Assembly (NCBI GenBank): GCA_038025085.1
Contig: CM076147.1
Location: 26,761,001-26,825,000, forward strand
Reading direction: 5' to 3'
DNA: 64,000 nucleotides
Origin: Tetragonia tetragonoides
Taxonomy: Eukaryota > Streptophyta > Magnoliopsida > Caryophyllales > Aizoaceae
Below are positions 49,460 through 61,656 of this stretch, piece by piece. Both the position numbers and the translations under genes were made by a program. Position 1 is the stretch's first letter; each line of letters begins with the position of its first letter. The notes beneath the pieces were generated by a model. It saw only the letters and a list, made by a program, of their open reading frames with translations. It had not been told where the DNA came from and did not search any database.

Positions 49460-50030
49460 CCATGGATTATAATTCACTACACTCTGCTATGATGTTAACT
49501 CATCTTATTAAAGATGATTATGGTGAGGACATGGTCCAATTTTATCTCCAATTTGAATAGTCCTATAGAGTTATTTTCTGTTGTTAAATGATTAAAAGAT
49601 GAGGGTAATTCTTGGTATCAGCAAGAAAACTTGGTTACGACTTTTGCGATTTTATGACAAAGCCCTAAAATTTCTTTGTTTTTGCATGCCTATGAGTAAA
49701 TGATGATGAAGTCTTGTTTAGTGATCTTGTTTTGTCCCTGAACCTTAATTTAGCTACTTGTGGTGTTAAGCTGTCTAATTATGAAAAGCCCATGAGCTTT
49801 CTTATCTTGTTTTGGCTTTTGATCCTCTTAATGTTAAAGCTCCTTATAGGCGTGCATTGGCCTCTATGGAGTTGCATAACTTAGTGGATGCTTATTGTGA
49901 TCTTACCAAAGGGGTTGGTATTGATTCTACAAATAGAGATGTCCTAAGGAAATTGGAGAAGGTTGAAAATCTGGTGAAGTTGTCCAATACTGAAAACATA
50001 GAGTCGTTTGGGGATTCAAATTAAACATGA
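49460..50030 (+). pseudogene. TPR-domain protein fragment
   Basis: Plus-strand pieces read LNLNLATCGVKLSNYEK (about 49735-49790), then in another frame LAFDPLNVKAPYRRALASME, and further DAYCDLTKGVGIDSTNRDV with KLEKVENLVKL, matching tetratricopeptide repeats of the kind found in plant TPR/FKBP-like co-chaperones. Stops and shifts lie throughout the first half, and no intron signals divide the TPR units, so this may be a processed or captured gene copy. It sits between the CACTA element and the LTR. Confidence 0.65.
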
Positions 50031-50084
50031 AACATAGAAGCAAAGGGATTGGAATGATGCACCTAAGCCTTGGGATAGCACATA

Positions 50085-53004
50085 TGTAACACCCCGAATT
50101 TCCGTCTAATTTAAAACCATTTAAAATCACGAGTTGCAGCGGAAAAACCCTAGAAATTCGAAGCGTCACCGTCGTATTTAATGTTCAAATTAAATATAAG
50201 GCTAGAAAGAAACAAAATGTTTTAATCCCACAAGCATAATAGATAATTAAATAATAACTATCATTCTAAAAACTAAATTTAAACAAATAATCCAAAGGAA
50301 ATAAAGAAATATTAAACTATTATTCTCATGCAAGATAATTAATCTCATTACAATACAATTCTTAATAAAACAAATCCAAGTCTAAACAATAAGATAAATA
50401 TTTTTATAAGATATACAATCTTCTTTAATCGTTTTCCTTACTAGCTCCAACCACGAGATACAAATCCTGTCAATCTACTCCCCCATATAGATGAATTCCA
50501 TATAGGTTTATCATAGACCCATCATTGAAGAGAAATGGACAACAAACACAAGTAAGAAGAAAAACAACCAATCAGCTACGCTGAGTAATTCATAACCACA
50601 TAGTCCATTTAAATCTCCAAGTTAAGCTAACATGCTTACATAAAATAATAATCATGCTTTAAGAAAAAAAAAAGACAAGATGCTTTAATTTAAAGACACG
50701 CATCAATACCAAAAAATAAATCCAAAATTTATTATTATCCATTAGCCAAGTTCATTAGAGAGAAGAGAATCGCATGAATTGTCAAACCAACCGCAGTCGA
50801 TTCAATAGAATCTTAGTCCCGTGCATATTGGCAAAAAGAGGGATCAACCCTCCCGGAGTATAGATGCCTCCTAGAAGTACTTCATCTGTTCCTAAGTATG
50901 CATACCCTCTTTCAACCCTTAGGTTTACAAGAAAAAACTGTTTCATCCACAAAACTTACTTGCCCAATCATCATATATGGATACAAGTACTACATTGGGG
51001 CTACGACTCGCAGACATAGACCTGCCCAATATATCTCAATAACAATTCCCATTCGCATCCTTCGGTGAATCCATTACCAAAGAAATCTTAACTCTCAATT
51101 CATCTTTATATGGTGATCACATAACAAGTAATACACATATCTTGGCATCTCAAGTAACTACTCCACAGTTACAAAATGAACAATTAAAGTTCACAATTCC
51201 GATGGCAATAATTTCACATCAATGAGCATCAACACCCTATTCACAACCACCTAACAATATACCTTTTTCAGGCTTTCAATATTGTTTACCAATTCAATAG
51301 TCAAAATCTCATTAACTTATTGAACAACATGCTTACAAACATGATCCAAATAGCGATAGGCTATATCCAAATTGAACAAATATTAATCATATCTTTAGTC
51401 CAATATCACAAGTAAATTACTTCACGTAATTACAAAGATTAACATGTATTCTCATATAACATGAATTCCAACAAGTAGTCAAAACTACACAAGTGAATCT
51501 CTAACATTGATTAAAATGCATTCACTATTAGATAAATATATACGAATTATCATAAGGAACTAATTAAATAACAATTATTCCTTGTCACAAGTCCAAATAT
51601 GAATTATAATTTTCAATCCAATACTAGACAATGATTCAACAAATCTCACTAGACATGAAATTACCTTTAGCAAGAAGGCAATTAATTCACGACAAACTCA
51701 CGTAAGCTCTTTACGTTCACGTGCGGTCAACGGGCCCTAACAAATCCACAATAAATCAATAGTCAATACTTTGACCTCTAAACCTCTTAATTAAACTTTA
51801 AAGATGGTTTAACACCCTAAACTTAAGTAATTAAGCTGCTGGAATTTTAATTACTCATGAATGCACAAAGACTTTTCAAACCAAACTTTAAAAAGTCAAA
51901 TAGGAAAACTTTCCATAAACCCTAATTGAAGTCAACAAGTTAAATCAAAAGTCAAACAACAAGTCAACACCACCAATCAACCAACCCCCACCGTCACCAC
52001 CGCTGACCGCCGCCAGCGGCGGCTGGCGGCCGGTGACAGCTACGGGCCTATGGCAGGCAGGCGTGACAGCTGCCCAGTGGCTGCACACAGTGCCGCCGTG
52101 CGCTGTACACGGCTCAGTCGTGCTTCGCCTATCAAATCCTTTTTCTTTTCTTTTTTTGTTAATCAATTTAACAAATTCAATACTAAACTAAACCTGAATA
52201 TTTATTAAATTTCCACATTTATTAAAATCACAAGATCCAAACTTTAAACTCAACCTTTAATTCAAATTCAATAAAAACATCAAATCCAACCCTAATCATG
52301 ATTCTAACATGCAAAATACTAGAATCTAACAACCCTAGGTTAAAAATATAAATTAGGGTTTGCTCAAAAACATACTAGGGTTCATAAAAACGATGAATTT
52401 GAATCAAGAACAAAACCTTTAATAATCAAAAAGTAATAAAAACACTTACTTGAAATTAAAAAGGATCAACTTTGGGCAAGAGGATGAATTGTGAAAGAAT
52501 AGAAAATATATTTCTTCTTCCCCTTGTAATTTCAGTCGTGTGTGTAGAGAGAGAGTGTGTGTGTGAGTGACTTTTTTTTGTTTTGTTTAGGTTAATTTGA
52601 TGAGAGAGAGGAAGTTGAGTCCAATTAGGAAACCAAATCTCCTAATTTTACTCCTGCCTTATCTCCCTCTAACTTCCTAAATAAACAACCAGTCAATTTC
52701 TCGAAAATCTACATTTTTTAGGATACAAAATTTGTGAAGAATAAAACTGGTTTTTCTTCCCTATATTTTCGGCTAGGGGCCGAAAATTATGAGCCAAAAT
52801 AGTCTAATATTTTCGGTCAATTATTAGCCCACAAAACTCTTTTATTAATTTGGCCCAATTATAATTAATTTGATCCAAAACAAAACTCATACATTAATTA
52901 GGCACTTTAATTCATGAGCCCAAATAACATTTTAAATCCAAATATTCGTATTTTCTTTTTAAGTAATTATTATTCTAAAATGAATAATAATACGGGGCAT
53001 TACA
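50085..53004 (-). mobile_element. Long LTR of a Ty3/gypsy-like retrotransposon
   Basis: On the minus strand it starts TGTAATGCCCCG (53004) and ends CGGGGTGTTACA (50085), a TG...CA LTR of 2920 bp with short inverted ends. Just upstream at 53005-53030 lies a polypurine tract, TTTTTTTAAGGGGGTGAGGA, so this is a 3' LTR. Inside is a GC-rich island at about 51985-52120 in an otherwise AT-rich LTR, plus a (GT)n/(GA)n stretch near 52540-52565. Open frames within are not convincing genes. Confidence 0.88.
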
Positions 53005-53240
53005 TCCTCACCCCCTTAAAAAAAGTTTCATCCTCGAAATTTAGGATCACCACCAAAGTGAAGCTAGTTCTTTAAGGCGAAGTTTTCACCACAACTTTCA
53101 AAGTTCAATGCAACAACGCAACTCGAAAGTTTAAAAATTTTCACAACTTTTCCAAATAACAAAATGAGCATGATGCAATGCAATGCAATGCAATGAGTTT
53201 TCCAGTCTTTAAATTTCTTTTCTTTTATGGATTGTTACAA
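53005..53240 (-). mobile_element. Truncated internal end of the LTR element
   Basis: Minus-strand reading shows the polypurine tract preceded by AATTTCGAGGATGAAAC, the usual 3' end of gypsy pol regions. No integrase or RT motif follows. An (ATGCA)5 microsatellite is at 53171-53197. The upstream limit is uncertain. Confidence 0.6.
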
Positions 53241-53617
53241 CATATGATGTTTGTTCTTTGGGAATTTCAACTAAGGGTAAGAGGCCCTTGGCAAAGTGAT
53301 GGAACCTTTGAGGTCTCAAAACAGGTAATATATCTGTCACAATGATCAAGGACTGAAGATCTATGTGGTGCCCCCTCAAGTTGTCACATGTTCATGGAGG
53401 AGCTGGGTTGTCTCACTAATTCTTCCCTCACTCCATCTTAAGGACACATCTTTTCCTTCCTCACTTAAAGAGGAATCTTCCATGACCACTGAAGGGGTTG
53501 AATCACAACGTAAGGTAAGTCCTTCTCTTACGGACTAAGTTGCTATGGAGCGAACTTAAATTTTCTTCACTGTATGGATCATCGACAATCCCTTACGATT
53601 TATTCAATTTGCACTAA

Positions 53618-53910
53618 GTTTTCGTTTGATTCAGCTGGATAAAACTGATCAGAACTTAACTGAACTGAACTGAATTTATTTTTTAAACTTAACCGTTAAC
53701 CATTTAAAATTCGTCCAAACATAGTCAATATTGGACTCATTTGAAAATATGCTTTGAGATCTTTCCTATGACATAATTATCATCATGAAATTATTTCGGT
53801 ATAAAAAGTTATATGAGTTATATATAGAGTTACACATGAACTGGACTTAGCTGAACTGGACTGAACTGAACTGAATTTAAGTAAAATTAAGGTGAATCAA
53901 ACAGAGCCTC
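53618..53910. mobile_element. MITE-like element with CTGAACTGAA repeats
   Basis: GTTTGATTCAGCTGGAT on the left and GGTGAATCAAACAGAGCC on the right are partly inverted. Inside are several AACTGAACTGAACTGAA runs like those at 38575-38690. No clear target duplication. Confidence 0.5.
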
Positions 53911-54935
53911 AGCTTGTCAAAGGCGAAGGGGTTTTGTACCACCATCCATGTGGGTTGTCTAGTTTGACGGTTTGAGTTCTTAAACCACCCTTACACAACA
54001 AGGCGGAGGAGCATGGTTCAGCAGTTCAAGAGGTTACTAGAGTCATATCTTTGAACTTCTCTGCCTCACATTTCTCACCTAACTTAGAGGCAAGTTTATA
54101 GTCCTTGGTTAAGATCGTTGGTGATAAGGACTCAATGGATGTGTTGGAAACGGTTGGTGACAACTTCAAAGGTGTTTGAGCCCAAACTATCCCTTTTGAG
54201 GGTTCTATGTTGCCACATCATCCAAAGCCAACAAGTCATTGAACTAGTGAGAGGGCGACACTTGGCAGTCATAGAAATCAAGGGGACCCTCTAAAAATTT
54301 GGGATTATTACTTTGACACGTCAGCCTGTCATAATAGGCCCAAAATTTCTTAAATGGCCGGCCCAAGTAATAGACGCAGAAGGCTAACGTCTGACATTTG
54401 ACAGAGTACAAGAATTATATAATCTACCACTGACTCATGTCCCTGTAAATACCCCAGTCAGTCATTATTTAAGATAACTTGACTTTTCTACACAATTGCC
54501 TAGACTTTCTCTCTCTACCTGCTAATTCATTTCGTTTCTTCAATTGGTTTAGTTTTTTAGTTTTGTTATTTGGAATAAAATCAATCTCTCTCTTAGTGAG
54601 AATTAGTTTGTCCCAATTATTGAGTATTGATCGTCTGTCCTGTTGTGAGAGTACTATTTGTTTTCTGTTTCATCATCCCTATGGCAGTACTGCAGATCTT
54701 CTTCTTCAAGAGACTTTATACGATGTCGGATTTGTACATTCAACAAAGTTATGGCGACATGGTCCTCCACGAAAATGCTGTAATGTGGAAAACAACGATT
54801 AAAAAGAGATCGTTCGGAATCATCAATCTACCATGCTAAATAGCTTTTTTGATAGGATGTGCTTTTTTGATAGGATGTTGTCTGATGTTTTAGAATTGTA
54901 TCTTGTTGATCTTGATTTCATTTGTAGATGTCGTA
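53911..54935. other. Unassigned, possibly degraded retroelement
   Basis: Plus-strand shards such as VKIVGDKDSMDVLETVGDNF (about 54110-54170) look protein-like but are flanked by stops, and 54440-54650 resembles an LTR end (leader with CTCTCTCTTAGTGAG). I cannot name the family. Confidence 0.35.
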
Positions 54936-55560
54936 AGGCTTATTATTATGAGCAATGAGTCTTATATGAGGCCGACTCAACATGATGACACGTCTATAGC
55001 CAAACGTGACATCAGCATGACGTCAGACTTGTTTGAGGCGCCGGTCTCATATAAAAATATGTCTATTATGAATGAATGCATTTCTCTCTCCCCCCAAAAA
55101 ACTAATGATTACATGAAAACGAATGGGGAAAAATAAGGAAAAGGAAATAGGAGAACAATTATTGGAGGAGAGAGAAGATGCAGACCAACAATGAGAGAAA
55201 GAAATAAACAAGTACCTAATGGAAATGCATAGCAAAAAAAAGTACCTAATGGAAATGGAAAAAAATGATGCAGTCATGCAGATGACGCAATGCTTGGGGG
55301 GCAGAGAAGTACGAAATGCTTAAAATATACTCTAAAATAGTATTAGAGATTTAGCGTACATATAAAATATTAGAGTACTTATTAGCGTATTGACCTAGAG
55401 TATATGTTAAAGCATTATAAAATATTATATTAGGGTATCATCTATTCATTTTTCCTATTAAAATGCGGCCAGCTAGCAAAACGTACATAAAATCTTCTGA
55501 TCCTATGTTTTCGGGATTCTCTGTTTTGGTCAACTAAAATATGGTTTTTCAAGGTAAAAC
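54936..55560. repeat. Diverged duplicated block, copy 1
   Basis: Parts of this block reappear at 61976-62160, 62796-62941 and 63392-63563: GGAGAACAATTATTGGAGGA, AAAATATTATATTAGGGTAT and AAATCTTCTGATCCTATGTT. Copy 1 keeps the insertion site of 62942-63391 empty. Confidence 0.75.
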
Positions 55561-55646
55561 GAATTCGAGTCAGTAAAAGCCATACAACACTTGCAAACAG
55601 ATTCGATATACACTTACAAACAGGTTCGACTTTACCAATATAGAAT

Positions 55647-56290
55647 TTTCTTTTTTTTATAAAGAAAGTAAATTCATTAATTCATAAAAAGTCATCCGAT
55701 ATCTACAACAATAAATATCTCTAAATAAAATATAGATCTATCATAACCAACTATAAATTTAACATAACAAGATGAATATAACTCACACCATCACTGCTTA
55801 AATCGGTGTCTTTATCAACTCCGTCGATAAGTGGTTACCAATCTAAATATCTGCTAAAAATCGGTGTTTTGATCGGTTTCGTTGATAATTGACAATAACC
55901 TAATATAGCAAAATAATATGATATACCGTAAAAAGGAGGCCACCGCATTTTCCCTACTATCAGAGGTAATAACGAAACGTGCTGCAAGTAGCAAGAACAA
56001 ATCCCCTTGGCATAGTAGATTGAACTTGTCTTCTTGATTCATCAAACCAAATAAAAAAACACAAATTGTACGGCCCTCCAACAAACGCAGAGAACTCCGC
56101 ATAATCTCTCACCAAAGGAGTGTTTATTACTAACCATAAAGAAAAAAAAAACTAAAAAAACTAGATCGAAAGTAAAGAAACAATAACAAAGGGGCTAACC
56201 ATCGGCAAAAATGCTGGTGGTAGCCCCAAGATGAGTCAAAAAAAAAAGGGAGGCTAGGGTTTTTTGAGAGAGAAAGGTGAGAGAACGGCA
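55647..56290 (-). repeat. Retroposon-like repeat, copy 1
   Basis: About 640 bp, 70-80% similar by eye to 62174-62795. Minus-strand reading passes GACTCATCTTGGGGCTACCA, then a pair of ~60-bp repeats around ATCGGTGTTTTGATCGG, and ends GATGACTTTTTATGAATTAA plus an A-rich tail (55650-55660). The tail implies spread by retrotransposition; no coding domain is evident. Confidence 0.7.
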
Positions 56291-57039
56291 GAGTTGTAGT
56301 TAATCTTTTCTTAATAAGATAGAAATCTGAAATATCAGAAAACAATGAATAAGTTATGTAGCACTAGAAATTCAATAATTTTGAGCGGTTTCCAATTAAT
56401 ATAATTGTTGATTTCCATATTGCAACTTTTTCATGGAAGACTCTATTATAGTTTTGAATGCTCAGATACGACAATATAGACATTCCTTTGAATGAATAGA
56501 TCTATTAAAGTACCATACGAACTCTCCAACGGAAATTAAACAGTACTCTTAAAAAGTGAGAGACAGTCGAATTCAATCAATGGGATAAATCAACTCGCAC
56601 AAACGAAGAAACTGATGTTATTCTAGATAACAGCTATAACAAAACTAAAAAACTAAACATGACGAAGAAACTAAAAGATTTGGGCTTATCATCCGCAAAA
56701 ATCGCTGATCAACTAAAATATGGTTAACATTAATTGTATGTGATAAGAGTGTAATTGTTACATAATAATAAGAGAAGTTGCTTCACATGTAGGTTTAATG
56801 TCTTGATCTTCTTTCTAGGAAGTTTGAAATTCAAATAATTAAGATAACTCAAATTCATATCGCCTCTTTAGAAAATTATGTGCTTCTTCTTTCTAGGAAG
56901 TAAATTCCCATGAGAAATGCTAATTCATGGAAAATAGAAATTTTAAAAAGTGCCCATTCTTATTTGGTTGAACAAAAGAATTTTAATTCCATGAAAATTG
57001 ATGTGGGAACTTAGAAAGTGCTACTTATCTAGGGAAGAC
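56291..57039. other. Intergenic, nothing recognised
   Basis: AT-rich sequence without coding, repeat or RNA signal that I can support. Confidence 0.4.
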
Positions 57040-57252
57040 TTGGTAATTAAGCAACTTTTTTGGTAATTAAGCAACTTTTTTCTCCATTTTGGGGGAAGCT
57101 ACTTCTTGTAGAAAATAGCTTCCTATGTTTATTTGTCAACCAAACAAGAGCAAGTAGCTTCCTATGTTTGTTTGTCTACCAAACAATAGAGCCAAATTCA
57201 AATACCTTCCTATGTTTATTTGTCAACCAAACAAGAGCAAAATTCATACTAT
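57040..57252. repeat. Two small tandem repeats
   Basis: A 20-bp unit TGGTAATTAAGCAACTTTTT is doubled at about 57040-57080. Then TTCCTATGTTTATTTGTCAA-type units with CCAAACAAGAGCAA occur three times (near 57120, 57160, 57206), spaced by about 40 and 46 bp. Confidence 0.85.
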
Positions 57253-57694
57253 AAAAATAGCACATTATTGTTTTTCAAGTGTCAATCAAACAACCACTAT
57301 ATTTAGAAGATCATCATAAAGCATGTTGTAAATACAAGAGGGCAAATCTCTTGATGAAGCCTATTTAGTCCATGGCCCTTGGGTATCATGCTTGGTTATC
57401 ACCCAGGCCATGAGCACCTTTGCAGAGAAGAAAAGATCGAAAACCTAAGTATTCTCCCTCCATTTACATATACGCTGGTTATGTCATAACATTAAAGCTC
57501 TCACCCCTAATAAATATCAAATGAAACTACCAAAAATCCTCATTAAATTAATAAAGTGATCAGGACCGTGAAATTTTATTTGTTAATTTAGAGAGTGATT
57601 AAATTAGGTGATCAACCTTCTTAAGGTTATAGATCGAGTAGTTATTATTGAAGATGCTTAGATGAATGAAAGCAAAATCATCGTCATCAATCTT

Positions 57695-58012
57695 AGAGTG
57701 CCTTGGCTCATACACATTTGAAGCTTAGAAAACTTTGCGGTTTACACATTTGAAGCTTAGAAAACTTTACAGTTTACACTTTTTTTTTGGTCTTTGTTAA
57801 GGGTATCCTACGTCGACCATATTGACTAATCCCCTCACCCTAACTGTCAATGCACTAAGCGGTAGGGGGCTGATCAAGGGATTTTTTCCATTCACAAGAG
57901 TTGGAATTCGAACCTCCAACCACTTATTTAAGGATGAAGTGGTGAACCAATACACCAACCCATCTTGGTTACAATTTACACATTTGAAGCTTAGAAAACT
58001 TAACGATTTACA
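57695..58012. repeat. Triplicated 34-bp unit interrupted by a SINE
   Basis: TTTACACATTTGAAGCTTAG plus AAAACTT occurs near 57710, 57750 and 57975. The SINE at 57780-57972 separates the last copy. Confidence 0.85.
57780..57972 (-). mobile_element. tRNA-derived SINE
   Basis: Minus strand: box A-like GGGTTGGTGTATTGGTTC, box B GGTTCGAATTCC about 35 bp later, ending in nine A. Near-exact 9-bp flanks AGTTTACAC (57771-57779) and AATTTACAC (57973-57981). Confidence 0.88.
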
Positions 58013-58036
58013 CATTTATCATCAAACAACGTCATA

Positions 58037-58064
58037 CTCCCTTCGTCCCAGGTTTATCTTTACA
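58037..58064. mobile_element. Left piece of a Stowaway MITE (copy 3)
   Basis: CTCCCTTCGTCCCAGG then TTTATCTTTACA, preceded by TA. It stops where the Helitron array starts and resumes at 61657 with TTGGAC; joined length 243 bp against 255 in intact copies. Confidence 0.88.
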
Positions 58065-58234
58065 CTAGGAGGTTACCCGTGCTACGCACGGACTATCTTT
58101 TTATTACTATATTTTTAAAGTTTTAATATGCTTAGATAATTTTTTTTAATAATACAAATATATTTTTGAATGAAAATGGTGATAATCAAAATGTTATATA
58201 TATCCTAAGTAATTGTCGTATCTCCAAAAATATA

Positions 58235-58499
58235 CTCCTTGCGTTTCATATTATAGACATATTTTGACTTGGCACATAGATTAAGAAACTCTCAAATCCG
58301 TAAAAAGTGATGGTAAATTGACTATATAACCTTAGTATTAATTTCCAGAGATGAGAAATGGTAGGTGAAATTATCATGAAAAAAAAAGGGTAAATGGGAA
58401 TAACAACAATAAATGCTTCTTGAAAAATTAAATGCGCCTTATATTGTGAAACAAAATAGAATTAAAAAAAAAGTCTTATATTGTGAATTCACAGAGGGA
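58235..58499. mobile_element. Stowaway-like MITE in Helitron A
   Basis: CTCCTTGCGTTTCATATT at the left, GAATTCACAGAGGGA at the right, TA on both sides (58233-58234, 58500-58501). 265 bp, non-coding, a different subfamily from the 255-bp copies. Confidence 0.75.
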
Positions 58500-58884
58500 T
58501 ATATCCCTGATCTGACAAAATAAGGAAATAATAATATCTATTACTGATCACATAACCTGTCATTGTACCTTAAAAATATAACTTGACAAACAGTCACTCT
58601 AAATGTGACCCTACTTGCAACTTTCTTTGATAGGTCATATTCTTGAAAACTTTAGTCACGGGTGATCAAAATGGTAATTATACCCTCAATCGATTTGATC
58701 CGATCTGATTGTCCCTTAATATCATGTGTTTCGCTAATTGGAATTTGAAAGTTGAAAGTTGAAAGTCGAAAGTCTATCGTTCTCTCGAATGGATATAAAA
58801 AAAAAAAATCCAAGGACTCACCATCTCAAACAAAAAATAAATAAATTAATTTATCAAAATGTGATACTTGTGGTTACCTGTGCT

Positions 58885-59440
58885 TAGAGCTGGCAAAACC
58901 CGACCCGATCCGCCCGACACCCGAAAATGTATCAATTATCATTATCCGAAACCGGCCCGACCCGACCCTACATGTTTCAACCCAACACCCGACAATATTC
59001 GTTCTCAAAATTGAGCCGAAAGCGATAACACCGACCCGAAGTTACCCCAAACCAACTCTATTCGAAACCCGAGTAAATCCAACTTATAATGACATAATAT
59101 TCAAAATGATTGAAAACGTACTAACTAAACATACATATATTCCTTATTATTGAATTTTTTCACATAAATTTCAGTTTTTCATATTATTTTTAACTTTATA
59201 TACTCTAAAATATGAATTAAACCTGACCTGATATGATCCGAAAATCGAACAAATCCGAACCCGACTTAATCGAATTTCGAACTAACGTGACTCGAGTTGA
59301 CCCGTAACCCGACATCAGCATAAACCCGAATCAATCTGACTCGACCCAACCCGACCCGATTACTCTTCTGACCTGATATAACCCGAATCCGAAATGACCT
59401 GACCCAAACCCGACCCTAATCCGCTTGATTTCCACCTCTA
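58885..59440. mobile_element. hAT-like MITE in Helitron A
   Basis: Ends TAGAGCTGGCAAAACCC and TTGATTTCCACCTCTA, partly inverted; perfect 8-bp duplication CCTGTGCT (58877-58884, 59441-59448). Rich in CCCGACCCGA words in subterminal zones. Confidence 0.92.
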
Positions 59441-60349
59441 CCTGTGCTTATACCCACCATCTCTAATGCTCAGTGTAATTTCCCTTAATGTGTGTTTCGT
59501 TTATTAGAATTTGAAAGTTGAAAGTATAACCTTCTTTCGAATGAGAATTAAAAATTTGCGAGGACTCACCATCTCAAAACAAAATTTCAAAATTAATTTA
59601 TCAAGATGTGATACTTGTAGTTACGTACATCTATCCCTACAAATATTCATCATCTGTACCTAATTTGAATTTTTATTTTTATTTTTGAATTCAAATAGGA
59701 TTTATTATAAACAACTAATAGTCAAATCTTAGCATTCTTACATTACCTAATTTGTTAACAATTAAAAATATTAAAGTTGTACATTAATCCCATTTCATAT
59801 GGCACAAAATAAGAAATATGAACATACTATAGCAATTATTGTACAATATTTGTTTATGACAACTCATTACGCTCCATAACAAAAACAAAAAAGACTAAAA
59901 AATAAAAACAATCATTACGTGACCCTTATCACGTTACCTGCGATCTTACAAATTTATATATTTTATTTTGAAGTAATTTTCATTTCCGATCAAATGAAGT
60001 AGCCGTTATAGTTATTTGGGTGGCGTACCCAAGTTATATTATTTATAATTTTAAATAGTATGCTAATAAATATAAAACTCATAAAATTAATGCACTTATA
60101 TAATTATTAGTTTATTATTATTTTTATATTATTAACTACGAAGTATATAACTTATGACAAAAATATTAATCAAAGCAATTAACACTCCATATTGATTACT
60201 CTAATTTATGTTTAATAATTAATACTAAGCCATATCACCTCTTAAAAAAAGGGAAAAAATATTTTAATTAATTACTTGGGTATAAGCCAATGGGAGGTTG
60301 ACACTTGTCACCTCACCAACGTTTATACCCAAAAATCTATATATAATTA

Positions 60350-60770
60350 GTTACATTCCCGTGCGATGCACGGTTTCTGTGTTGATAACAATTAAAACAT
60401 TTTCATTGGTACAAAATTGAAATAAAATTTTCGCCTATGTCACATCTTGCTACGAAATTTCTAATATGTGGACATCTCCCTTTCTATACGCAAATCAACT
60501 TTGTTCCTTTCATGTTTAATTCTAGTTGTATGCCCTGCGTGATGCACGATTTTATATAAATATATTTGGTTCCAAATAAAAAAAAATTCCTTGCTAATAG
60601 ACATATTAAAGATACATGCATCTATACTATCACATTAAGATTAAGAATTAAATAGTACTAATATAATGGAAGATACATGCACCTATACTATTTGATGACA
60701 TGCCAATCTTTGCTTATGTGTCAAAGCCTCAAAGCCTACGTGTCAATCTAGAAACGGTGCACATTCACTT
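60350..60770 (-). mobile_element. Helitron unit B (family II), middle of the array
   Basis: Minus-strand 3' end has hairpin CCGTGCATCGCACGG, GAATGTAA and CTAA (60350-60353). Its 5' side, AAGTGAATGTGCACCG, matches the start of unit C but lacks the AT run and TC. Only 421 bp, so internally deleted. Confidence 0.7.
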
Positions 60771-61586
60771 ATATTCCTGTGCCGATGCACGGTTTGTGTA
60801 TTATTAACACTAAACTATTTTCATTCGTACAAACATACAACAAATATTTTTCATATGTCACATCTTGATACAAAGCGTTGTTCTATATATAGATCTCTCA
60901 TTTTCTATAGTACAAACCTACCACATTGCATCAACTATATGATAAAATACAGTAACATAATATCGATCTCATTCATTGTTAATATAATGTATTATATAAT
61001 AGATTTTAGAAGTTGTACTAAAAGACAAACATTAAAATACTTATAAAATAATAGATAACTATTTTTTTTATACGGATATAGATACTATTATTGTCTATAC
61101 TTAATATTACAACACAGTTTAACCTTGCTACGTGACACTTCTATAAGGTCTCTAATTTATTTAGTTGCCACATAATTCACTCTTGCCATGTGATGTTTCA
61201 AATGTACTTTTATTAACTTTTCCAACAAACTTCTAATTAGCTTTCATTTGTCTTTTCTAATCATTTTTCCTTTGCGACCATTATTTTTTTTTTTTTCCAT
61301 CTTGCTCTTAATAAAATTGCGGCTTCTTACTTGTATAGATATAGACCAAGTTTGATAATACATTGCATCTGAAGTTTTAATAAATGCATTGATTCTTTGT
61401 GTGGTTTATTTTAGAGCAATATTCATTTCATGGACTATTTAATTTAACTATTTTAGCATTAATGCTTCATCATTAATAGAAGATGAGTTGAGTGTTAATT
61501 AGTGTAATGCATATGTGTCACATAAGTAACATATTGATGCTTACATGGCAATGCTTAGGTGTCAATATAGCAAAGGTGCACATTCA

Positions 61587-61651
<65 letters not shown>

Positions 61652-61656
61652 TTAGA
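60771..61656 (-). mobile_element. Helitron unit C (family II), 5' unit of the array
   Basis: Minus-strand 5' end is TCTAATCTAATATATA (61656 downwards), preceded by host A, then AAGTGAATGTGCACC and GCATTGCCATGTAAGC. Its 3' side has the worn hairpin CCGTGCATCGGCACAGG and GAATATAAG with no CTAG before unit B starts. Confidence 0.75.
61592..61648. repeat. (AT)n microsatellite at the Helitron 5' end
   Basis: About 28 uninterrupted AT pairs right behind the 5' terminus of unit C. Confidence 0.92.

Larger units (their letters stand above)
58065..60349 (-). mobile_element. Helitron unit A (family I), 3' unit of a three-unit array
   Basis: Minus-strand 3' end: hairpin CCGTGCGTAGCACGG, then GTAACCTC and CTAG (58065-58068), followed by host T. 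The 5' end at about 60345 reads TTTTTGGGTATAAACG then GGTGACAAGTGTCA, like units E and F, but has no TC. Carries a Stowaway (58235-58499) and a hAT element (58885-59440). Confidence 0.8.

Noticed and set aside
51945..52166. 73-codon frame in the LTR
   Set aside because: It is due to the GC-rich island, with no family match or expected coding position.
57780..57972. A tRNA gene
   Set aside because: Box A and B are present, but there is no cloverleaf and a poly-A tail plus target duplication mark a SINE.
58065..58095. CCCGTGC...GCACGGG palindromes as terminators or CRISPR-like repeats
   Set aside because: They lie 6-9 bp before CTAG/CTAA ends at several loci, which identifies them as Helitron 3' hairpins.
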